From: an uncultured Prevotella sp.
Lineage (GTDB): Bacteria; Bacteroidota; Bacteroidia; Bacteroidales; Bacteroidaceae
Length of the DNA: 7,241 nt
NCBI GenBank assembly: GCA_937916405.1
Contig: CALFUF010000090.1
Location: 1-7,241, forward strand
Reading direction: 5' to 3'
Positions 1-5,213 of this stretch are shown here, in pieces. Numbering within the stretch: position 1 is the first letter of the stretch; each line of letters opens with the position of its first letter. Under the pieces are notes generated by a model, which did no database searches, was not told the origin of the DNA, and worked only from the letters and a program-made list of their open reading frames with translations. A program made the translations under genes and the position numbers.

Positions 1-1
1 A

Positions 2-32
2 ATGCCTCGTGATGGGGCATCCCGATTTTTTG
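2..32 (+). terminator. Rho-independent terminator of an upstream gene
   Basis: Bases 2-8 (ATGCCTC) pair with 14-20 (GGGGCAT), giving a 7-bp stem with one G-U pair and a 5-base loop. After four bases (21-24), an A is followed by a T-rich run from 26 onward. This is the usual form of an intrinsic terminator. It presumably ends a plus-strand gene lying left of the window, and the stem could extend further with bases not seen. It also shows that the ATG at position 2 is inside a terminator and is not a gene start. Confidence 0.7.
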
Positions 33-53
33 TTTGTTTTTGTTTGGAGGTTT

Positions 54-61
54 CAGTTTTG
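54..61 (+). promoter_or_regulatory. Possible -7 box for the small lipoprotein gene
   Basis: Bases 54-61 read CAGTTTTG, one mismatch from the Bacteroidota -7 consensus TAnnTTTG. Several TTTG tetramers about 17-21 bases upstream (29-36) could act as the -33 element. Transcription would then begin near 66-70, upstream of the GTG at 92. The region is T-rich, so TTTG matches arise easily by chance and this is only a candidate. Confidence 0.25.
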
Positions 62-91
62 AATGCCAATTATGCAAAATATATTGAAACA

Positions 92-472
92 GTGAAGACA
101 AACATTTTGATAACCCTTGTACTCGTTATGGGTATGACGCTCGCTGGGTGCTCAAAAGAAGAGAGTGAGAATATGAGCATGGAGGAAAAGCAGGTGGCGG
201 ACATCAAGCAGCACATCATCGGGACATGGGAACATGACGGGGATTTTATGTGCGACGACATCAGTGAACTTTCCGCAAATATAGACGGGCGCATCATCTC
301 AGGATGCACATCTGAGTTTATCAATCGAAATCCCGCGACATTGATTTTCAGAAATGACGGAAGTTTAGTACTGAACAAAAAAGGCGCTCCGAATGTTGAT
401 CCGGACAAAGAATATAAGGGGACATACACCGTCAGTACTGTGGTAAACGAATTGTGGCAACGCTGTTGCTGA
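92..472 (+). CDS. Small lipoprotein, probably 3'-truncated
   Basis: Reading from GTG at 92 gives 126 residues. A basic start (MKTN) is followed by a hydrophobic stretch (residues 5-17) and a lipobox L-A-G-C, with Cys20 as the lipidated residue. SKEES follows, resembling the acidic/lysine export signal that sends Bacteroidota lipoproteins to the cell surface. The mature part has IIGTW near residue 42, an F-x-N-D-G strand near 86-90 and KGTYTV near 109-114. This is the pattern of small lipocalin-like lipoproteins, but I do not recognise a named family. Lipocalin-like proteins normally have further strands after the GTYTV segment. Here the frame ends after only 12 more residues (STVVNELWQRCC) that look unrelated, inside the 3' end of the convergent fic gene, so truncation is likely. 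GTG 92 is chosen because it places the signal peptide at the N-terminus. The in-frame ATG at 2 lies in a terminator, and TTG 59 gives a poor leader. Function is unknown. Confidence 0.6.
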   Translation: MKTNILITLVLVMGMTLAGCSKEESENMSMEEKQVADIKQHIIGTWEHDGDFMCDDISELSANIDGRIISGCTSEFINRNPATLIFRNDGSLVLNKKGAPNVDPDKEYKGTYTVSTVVNELWQRCC

Positions 473-1487
473 TTTCCCAACGTCCAGTCTTATTACTTCC
501 TACTCGAATGATAGCCCCTTCTTTTTTCAACTCTCCGAGACGACGCTTCACTGTTGCTTCTGAGACTCCCACGATAGCAGCGTATTCTGCATAATTGAGA
601 GTACCATCCTGTTGGACGGCTTGATAAATCCGCTCTTTTATCGGGTCAGAAAATGATTTTATCGGGTCAAAAGTGGCTTCTATCGGGTCATCTTCTAATG
701 ATTTTTTATATGCTTCTATCTCCTTATTGATGTTTCGGATGTGCTCTTCTGTCATAAACTCGCGGAAAGGTTCGAGTGATTCCTGTTCTCGGGAGTCAAC
801 CAATGCCTGAATATATTCGGCTTTATCCTCCTTGACAATTTTCACTGGTGTTAATCCGAACTCGTATTGCAGATGGTTCATGACAAGGCGAGACATACGC
901 CCATTGCCATCCACCCAAGGATGAATGGTCACCAATTGGTAATGAGCATCAAAACTCATTAGATATTTGGCAATCGTGTCATCAAGGTTTAATAGTTCAA
1001 TCCTTTGCTGATTAAGTTGCTTACAGAACTCTTCCAACTTGGCTGGCACTTTCTGATAATTCATGTATGAGCGTCCACCAACGCCTGCCGTTACACCTAC
1101 CAAGCGAAGGTCACCTTTTGAGGTGTCGAAAGTACCTTGTGCCGTGTTATAAGAGACACCAGTATTCTTCATGACAAGAGCAGAAAGACCTTTGAGCATT
1201 TCCACAGAAAAATCCTCATGCTGACGTGCCAATCGCATAGATTGCTCGTATGCCGCTTTCAAATCGAGATTCATCATCTGCTCTTGCAGGCTACGTCCCT
1301 TTGCTGTGATGCCCTCATCAAAAAGCAACTGGTTTTCAATCTCTGTAACTGTGCTGCCCTCAATGGCTGTAGAATGGGTAACAAGGGAATACAGATAGAA
1401 TTTCTTGTAATCTATCTGATTTGCGATTCCCAATGACTCATATTCATTGAGCACATCGAGTAGTTTCCTTATTTGCTCTTTTTTCAT
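432..1487 (-). CDS. Fic-domain protein (probable AMP transferase) with C-terminal winged helix
   Basis: The protein is 351 aa. Fic enzymes usually transfer AMP from ATP to a target hydroxyl. The core motif is at 189-200 as H-P-W-V-D-G-N-G-R-M-S-R; catalytic His189, Asp193, Asn195 and both Arg residues are present, with Trp in place of the common Phe. An upstream S-x-x-x-E-G motif (Ser39-Glu43-Gly44) matches the N-terminal self-inhibitory helix of class II Fic proteins, so activity is probably held off in cis by Glu43. Residues 284-338 look like a winged helix-turn-helix (sequence around VGVSEATVKRRLGEL), often found at the end of this subfamily and suggesting DNA binding or self-regulation. 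Three DPI units at 267-283 form the linker. The start is ATG 1487, since residues from there match the usual family N-terminus and an upstream in-frame ATG at 1547 would cover the -7 box. The last 11 residues (after GRWEIS) extend past where relatives usually stop and overlap the lipoprotein gene. No antitoxin gene is adjacent. The target is unknown. Confidence 0.9.
   Translation of the reverse strand: MKKEQIRKLLDVLNEYESLGIANQIDYKKFYLYSLVTHSTAIEGSTVTEIENQLLFDEGITAKGRSLQEQMMNLDLKAAYEQSMRLARQHEDFSVEMLKGLSALVMKNTGVSYNTAQGTFDTSKGDLRLVGVTAGVGGRSYMNYQKVPAKLEEFCKQLNQQRIELLNLDDTIAKYLMSFDAHYQLVTIHPWVDGNGRMSRLVMNHLQYEFGLTPVKIVKEDKAEYIQALVDSREQESLEPFREFMTEEHIRNINKEIEAYKKSLEDDPIEATFDPIKSFSDPIKERIYQAVQQDGTLNYAEYAAIVGVSEATVKRRLGELKKEGAIIRVGSNKTGRWEISNSVATIRLPQY
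638..690 (-). repeat. Three-unit 21-bp periodic repeat inside fic (DPI linker)
   Basis: The 10-mer TATCGGGTCA occurs at 639-648, 660-669 and 681-690, exactly 21 bases apart. On the coding strand each copy is tGACCCGATA, so each unit encodes Asp-Pro-Ile with identical codons (GAC CCG ATA) at the head of a seven-residue repeat: DPIEATF, DPIKSFS, DPIKERI. Two units also share the following AAA codon. The repeat links the Fic catalytic part to the winged helix. Because a unit is seven codons, gain or loss of a copy would keep the frame. Confidence 0.85.
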
Positions 1488-1536
1488 TTCTCTATCATTA
1501 TATATTAACACAGCAGTAACGAGCATATATTGCCTA

Positions 1537-1544
1537 CAAAGATA
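1537..1544 (-). promoter_or_regulatory. -7 box of the fic promoter
   Basis: On the minus strand these bases read TATCTTTG, a full match to the Bacteroidota -7 consensus TAnnTTTG. It lies 49 bases upstream of the chosen fic start (1487), leaving a leader of roughly 40 bases. No good TTTG is seen at the -33 position. A seven-T tract (minus strand, 1546-1552) lies just upstream with no convincing hairpin before it, so I do not call a terminator for the reductase gene. The 94-bp gap between the genes holds nothing else I can support. Confidence 0.5.
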
Positions 1545-1581
1545 CAAAAAAATCTCTTACATATTCATCATTCGGTGGATT

Positions 1582-2040
1582 TTAAAATAAATGGGCAAGG
1601 GACTTCACGATTTCCTCCAGCCACTTCTGGTCGACATCATCGAAAGTATGGAGGTCGCGACTGTCGATGTCGAGGACTGCCACCACTTCATTCTTGGCGT
1701 TAAAGACAGGGACGACAATCTCGGAACGGGAGAGACTGCTGCAGGCGATATGACCAGGGAACTCCTCCACATCAGGGACAACGACAGTTGTCCTGCGCTG
1801 CCATGCCGTACCACAGACCCCACGTCCATAGGGAATATGCATACAAGCGACACTGCCATGGAAAGGTCCCAAGCGTAACTCATCACCATGGACCACATAG
1901 AAGCCAGTCCAGAAAAAGCCCATCTCCTCTTGGATTGCCGCACTGATATTCGCCATCACAGAGACACGATCGGTCTCACCCTCGATGAGAGACTGGATTT
2001 GTGCCGTCAGCAACCTGTATTTCTCTTCTTTCTCCTTCAT
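1582..2040 (-). CDS. msrC: Free methionine-(R)-sulfoxide reductase (GAF-domain fRMsr)
   Basis: This cytosolic repair enzyme reduces free L-methionine-(R)-sulfoxide to methionine, normally using thioredoxin. The 152-aa protein is a single GAF domain. Three cysteines at 66, 76 and 100 have the same spacing (10 and 24) as Cys84, Cys94 and Cys118 of the E. coli enzyme, which carry out catalysis and disulfide exchange. Surrounding segments match the family closely: GPFHGSVAC, GRGVCGTAW, GHIAC, SEIVVPV and the late LDIDS. The chosen start is ATG 2040, two bases after the TGA of the upstream transporter gene. A GTG at 2046, overlapping that stop, would add two residues. The tight junction implies co-transcription and probable translational coupling with the transporter. 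The context fits a role in methionine recovery, since metG is transcribed divergently next to the pair. All key residues are present and the length is normal for the family. Confidence 0.93.
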   Translation of the reverse strand: MKEKEEKYRLLTAQIQSLIEGETDRVSVMANISAAIQEEMGFFWTGFYVVHGDELRLGPFHGSVACMHIPYGRGVCGTAWQRRTTVVVPDVEEFPGHIACSSLSRSEIVVPVFNAKNEVVAVLDIDSRDLHTFDDVDQKWLEEIVKSLAHLF

Positions 2041-2042
2041 TA

Positions 2043-3017
2043 TCACTTTTTTGATTTCCGCTTGTCAAATTGTAAGAAAAGTCCTGCTAAGATCGTACCA
2101 CTGATGCTATGCCAAGCACAGGAGATGGCACAAGGCAGGACAGCAAGAGGCTGGGCTGCGAAGAAGGTACCGGCAAGGACGGTGGCAAGTCCTGCGTTCT
2201 GCATACCCACCTCAATAGAGATGGTACGCTTCTTCGCCTCGTTGAAACCAGCCAGTCGTCCTGACATCCATCCCAACAGATAACCTAAGGTGTTATGACA
2301 GAACACCACGCCGAAGGTCCATATGAAGAGCAGGAATCCACGAGCCACCAAGTCGTCGTGAACAGTAGAGATGACTCCACCCACGATACAGGCAAGACAC
2401 GTCACACTCAGTCCCGGCATCAACGACTGGATGGTGGGGAACACCTCTTTCTTGGAATAGGTATAGTTCAAAAAACAACCGATTCCAACGGGAATAATCG
2501 TCACTATCAGGATATTCAGGAACATGCCGATAGCATCAATCTCTATAATCTCCCCTGCCGTCAGTTCCATGAGTAACGGAGTCATCACTGGAGCAAGCAG
2601 TGTGGAAGCACACGTCATGCCCACTGAGAAAGCGACATCACCATGACAGAGATACGACATGATATTGCTCGACACACCACCGGGGCAGCAACCTACCAAC
2701 AGGATTCCCAAGGCAAGGGCTGGCTCTAAGTGGAACACATGAACCAGCAGATAGGCGACACACGGCATGATCAGGAACTGCGCACAGGCACCAATGAAGA
2801 TGTCCAGCGGACGATGCGCAAGGATGCGGAAGTCCTGAGTCGTCAGTGTGAGTCCCATCGTCAGCATGATAATACCCAAGATGACGGTCTGGGTATTGCC
2901 ACGCACCCAGTTGAAAGCATCAGGTACGAAGAAGGTAAACACAGCGACGGCGATGACTGTGAGCGACGCATTTGCCGCCAGCCAGCGACTGATATTCTGT
3001 ATGATTTTCATTTTCAT
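2043..3017 (-). CDS. BASS-family (bile acid:sodium symporter-like) transporter
   Basis: This 324-aa inner-membrane protein has about nine or ten hydrophobic segments and is a sodium-coupled carrier of the BASS superfamily, whose bacterial members move organic acids such as pantoate or bile acids. The two family signatures are clear: G-C-C-P-G-G-V-S-S-N at 109-118, the broken helix 4, and E-V-G-M-Q-N at 269-274, the broken helix 9. Residues that bind sodium in the Neisseria ASBT structure have counterparts here: Gln80, Ser117, Asn118, Ser131, Thr135, Glu269 and Gln273. Sodium coupling is therefore probably intact. Length is typical (about 300-330 aa). The ATG at 3017 is used; an ATG two codons later (3011) is equally possible. 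Its stop codon lies next to the msrC start, so the two genes form an operon. The substrate cannot be read from sequence; methionine-related acids are a speculation from context only. Confidence 0.9.
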   Translation of the reverse strand: MKMKIIQNISRWLAANASLTVIAVAVFTFFVPDAFNWVRGNTQTVILGIIMLTMGLTLTTQDFRILAHRPLDIFIGACAQFLIMPCVAYLLVHVFHLEPALALGILLVGCCPGGVSSNIMSYLCHGDVAFSVGMTCASTLLAPVMTPLLMELTAGEIIEIDAIGMFLNILIVTIIPVGIGCFLNYTYSKKEVFPTIQSLMPGLSVTCLACIVGGVISTVHDDLVARGFLLFIWTFGVVFCHNTLGYLLGWMSGRLAGFNEAKKRTISIEVGMQNAGLATVLAGTFFAAQPLAVLPCAISCAWHSISGTILAGLFLQFDKRKSKK

Positions 3018-3050
3018 GGCGCAAAATTACAAAATTTCTCAATAATTTCG

Positions 3051-3058
3051 TACCTTTG
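3051..3058 (+). promoter_or_regulatory. -7 box of the metG promoter
   Basis: TACCTTTG followed by CA is a full match to the Bacteroidota -7 consensus. It lies 32 bases upstream of the metG ATG, giving a leader of about 25-30 bases that contains an AAGGA at 3082-3086, four bases before the start. A -33 TTTG at the right distance is not evident; the nearest is TTTC at 3035-3038, which is too close. Confidence 0.6.
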
Positions 3059-3062
3059 CACC

Positions 3063-3070
3063 CAAATATA
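3063..3070 (-). promoter_or_regulatory. Likely -7 box of the BASS-msrC operon
   Basis: On the minus strand these bases read TATATTTG, a full -7 consensus match, giving a leader of roughly 40 bases to ATG 3017. A second full match, TAATTTTG at 3022-3029, is so close to the ATG that its transcript would be leaderless. No convincing -33 element is seen for either. The preferred box sits just downstream of the metG -7 box, so the two divergent promoters overlap. Confidence 0.4.
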
Positions 3071-3090
3071 TAAAAATTAATAAGGAAAGA

Positions 3091-5190
3091 ATGGCAGAAA
3101 AGAATTTTAAGAGAACGACGGTGACTGCCGCACTACCCTATGCCAATGGTGGTGTGCATATCGGTCACCTGGCTGGTGTGTATGTTCCAGCCGATATCTA
3201 CGTACGTTATCTGAGACTGAAGAAAAAAGAGATCCTGTTTATCGGTGGTAGTGACGAGCATGGTGTGCCCATCACGGTAAGAGCCCGCAAGGAGGGCATT
3301 ACCCCACAGGATGTGGTGGACCGTTATCATAAGATGATCAAGGACTCCTTCAAGGAGTTCGGTATCTCGTTCGACATCTATAGTCGTACCACCTCAGAGA
3401 CCCATCACAAGTTTGCCGCCGAGTGGTTCCGCAAGCTCTACGACGAGGGGAAGCTGGTGGAGGAGACGACAGCACAACTCTATGACGAGGAGGCGAAGCA
3501 GTTCCTTGCCGACCGTTATGTGACGGGCGAGTGCCCCCATTGCCATAACGAGGGAGCCTATGGTGACCAGTGTGAGAAATGCGGTCGTGACCTGAGTCCT
3601 ACGGAACTCATCAACCCCAAGTCGACCATCAGTGGCTCTACTCCCGTTTTGAAGGAGACCAAGAACTGGTACCTGCCCCTGAATGAGTATCAGGACTGGT
3701 TGAAGCAATGGATTCTGGAGGAGCACAAGGAATGGCGTCCGAATGTCTATGGACAGTGTAAGTCCTGGTTGGACATGGACTTACAGCCCCGTGCCATGAC
3801 CCGTGACCTCGACTGGGGTATTCCCGTACCCATCGAGGGAGCCGACGGCAAAGTGCTCTATGTATGGTTTGACGCCCCTATCGGATATGTCAGCAATACC
3901 AAGGAACTCTGTGAGAAAGAGCCTGAGAGATGGGGTTCCTGGCAGAAGTGGTGGCAGGACGAGGACACCCGATTAGTCCATTTCATAGGAAAAGACAATA
4001 TCGTGTTCCACTGTATCATCTTCCCTGTGATGATGAAGGCGCACGGCAAGTATATCATGCCCGACAACGTACCCGCCAACGAGTTCCTTAACTTGGAGAA
4101 CGACAAGATATCGACCTCTCGCAACTGGGCTGTCTGGTTGCACGAATACCTTGTTGACATGCCCGGCAAGCAGGACGTACTGCGTTATGTGCTGACGGCA
4201 AATGCCCCAGAGACCAAAGACAACAACTTCACTTGGAAGGATTTCCAAGACCGTAACAACAACGAGTTGGTTGCCATCTACGGTAACTTTGTCAACCGTG
4301 CCCTGCAACTCACGAAGAAATACTGGAACGGTGTCGTTCCTGCCTGTGGTGAACTGACTGATGTCGACAAAACCGCACTGGAGGAGTTCAAGGATGTCAA
4401 GAGCCGCGTGGAGAAACTGCTCGACCAGTTTAAGTTCCGTGAGGCACAGAAAGAGGCGATGAACCTTGCCCGTATCGGTAATAAGTACATCACCGACTGT
4501 GAGCCCTGGAAGGTGGCAAAGACAGACATGAAGCGTGTGGAGACCATCCTGAATATCTCCTTGCAACTGGTGGCTAACCTTGCCATCGCCTTCGAGCCGT
4601 TCCTGCCCTTCAGCAGTCAGAAACTCCGTGAGATGCTGAACTTAGAGCGTTTCGATTGGGAACAGCTGGGTAGTACCGACTTGCTGAAGGCTGGTCATCA
4701 ACTGGGAGAGCCCAGCCTGCTCTTCGAGAAGATCGAGGATGAGAGCATCCAGCAACAACTCGACAAGTTAGAGGCAACGAAGAAGGCTAATGAAAGGCTA
4801 CGGGTAGGCGAGCAAGGCTCGGGAATGGCTGCCGCTTATCAGGCTGCCCCTGTCAAAGACACCGTTAGTTTCGAGGACTTTGAGAAACTCGATATCCGTG
4901 TAGGTCTTATCAAGGCTTGCGAGAAGGTGAAGAAATCCAAGAAACTCTTGCAGTTCACCATTGACGACGGCACTGGTACCGACCGTACCATCCTCAGTGG
5001 CATCGCCGCTTTCTATGAGAACCCCTCCGCATTGGTAGGCAAGCGTATCCTCTTCGTCGCCAACTTTGCTCCCCGCCAGATGATGGGTATCGAGAGTCAG
5101 GGTATGATTCTCTCCGCCGTCGACTTTGACGAGAGCCTCAGCGTAGTGACCACGACGAAAGACGTGAAGCCAGGAAGTCAAGTAGGATAA
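3091..5190 (+). CDS. metG: Methionyl-tRNA synthetase with C-terminal tRNA-binding domain
   Basis: This 699-aa cytosolic enzyme charges tRNA-Met, including initiator tRNA, with methionine using ATP. Class I signatures are present: H-I-G-H at 23-26 and a KMSKS-type loop K-I-S-T-S at 339-343 followed by RNWAVW, as in other long-form MetRS. A zinc knuckle with Cys148, Cys151, Cys161 and Cys164 lies in the connective domain. The anticodon-binding helical region spans roughly 380-550 (the W-K motif near 473 fits). After a linker, residues 594-699 form an EMAP/Trbp111-like OB-fold (FEKLDIRVG start, GIESQGMILSA near the end) that aids tRNA binding and dimerisation. The start is supported by AAGGA at 3082-3086. 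The linker contains an odd stretch, described separately, and the protein is longer than the 677-aa E. coli enzyme. It is the first gene of a likely operon with the permease 23 bp downstream. Confidence 0.98.
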   Translation: MAEKNFKRTTVTAALPYANGGVHIGHLAGVYVPADIYVRYLRLKKKEILFIGGSDEHGVPITVRARKEGITPQDVVDRYHKMIKDSFKEFGISFDIYSRTTSETHHKFAAEWFRKLYDEGKLVEETTAQLYDEEAKQFLADRYVTGECPHCHNEGAYGDQCEKCGRDLSPTELINPKSTISGSTPVLKETKNWYLPLNEYQDWLKQWILEEHKEWRPNVYGQCKSWLDMDLQPRAMTRDLDWGIPVPIEGADGKVLYVWFDAPIGYVSNTKELCEKEPERWGSWQKWWQDEDTRLVHFIGKDNIVFHCIIFPVMMKAHGKYIMPDNVPANEFLNLENDKISTSRNWAVWLHEYLVDMPGKQDVLRYVLTANAPETKDNNFTWKDFQDRNNNELVAIYGNFVNRALQLTKKYWNGVVPACGELTDVDKTALEEFKDVKSRVEKLLDQFKFREAQKEAMNLARIGNKYITDCEPWKVAKTDMKRVETILNISLQLVANLAIAFEPFLPFSSQKLREMLNLERFDWEQLGSTDLLKAGHQLGEPSLLFEKIEDESIQQQLDKLEATKKANERLRVGEQGSGMAAAYQAAPVKDTVSFEDFEKLDIRVGLIKACEKVKKSKKLLQFTIDDGTGTDRTILSGIAAFYENPSALVGKRILFVANFAPRQMMGIESQGMILSAVDFDESLSVVTTTKDVKPGSQVG
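4795..4827 (+). repeat. Palindromic odd-codon stretch in the metG linker
   Basis: Codons 569-579 read AGG CTA CGG GTA GGC GAG CAA GGC TCG GGA ATG (RLRVGEQGSGM). AGG, CTA and CGG in a row are unlike the CGT/CGC and CTG/CTC usage of the rest of metG. The stretch holds a perfect stem, CGAGC (4809-4813), loop AAG, GCTCG (4817-4821). It falls in the flexible linker between the anticodon-binding and tRNA-binding domains. A small palindromic element inserted in frame would look like this, but only one copy is in the window, so the call is tentative. Confidence 0.3.
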
Positions 5191-5213
5191 AGAACAAACA
5201 AAAAGAACGCCCC

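Noticed and set aside
2..91. ATG at 2 as the true start of the lipoprotein gene
   Set aside because: The ATG is within the stem of a terminator hairpin, and the extra 30 residues would bury the signal peptide. GTG 92 puts the basic and hydrophobic segments at the N-terminus.
432..1487. Fic as the toxin of a toxin-antitoxin pair with the lipoprotein gene
   Set aside because: The neighbour is a convergent lipoprotein with no antitoxin features, and Fic already holds its own inhibitory motif.
1488..1547. Longer fic start at 1547
   Set aside because: The added 20 residues do not look like the family N-terminus, and the longer start would place the -7 box at 1537-1544 inside the coding region.
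1545..1581. Terminator for the BASS-msrC operon
   Set aside because: A run of seven T on the minus strand is present, but no stable hairpin precedes it, so the operon end is left unassigned.
2730..3080. Plus-strand reading frames opposite the BASS gene, reaching toward metG
   Set aside because: The translations are rich in His, Gln, Arg and Asp, as expected from the complement of a membrane protein gene, and no family is recognisable.
3973..4566. Long minus-strand reading frame (197 codons) opposite metG
   Set aside because: It is antisense to a fully conserved essential gene, has no recognisable motif or start signal, and reflects the codon bias of metG.
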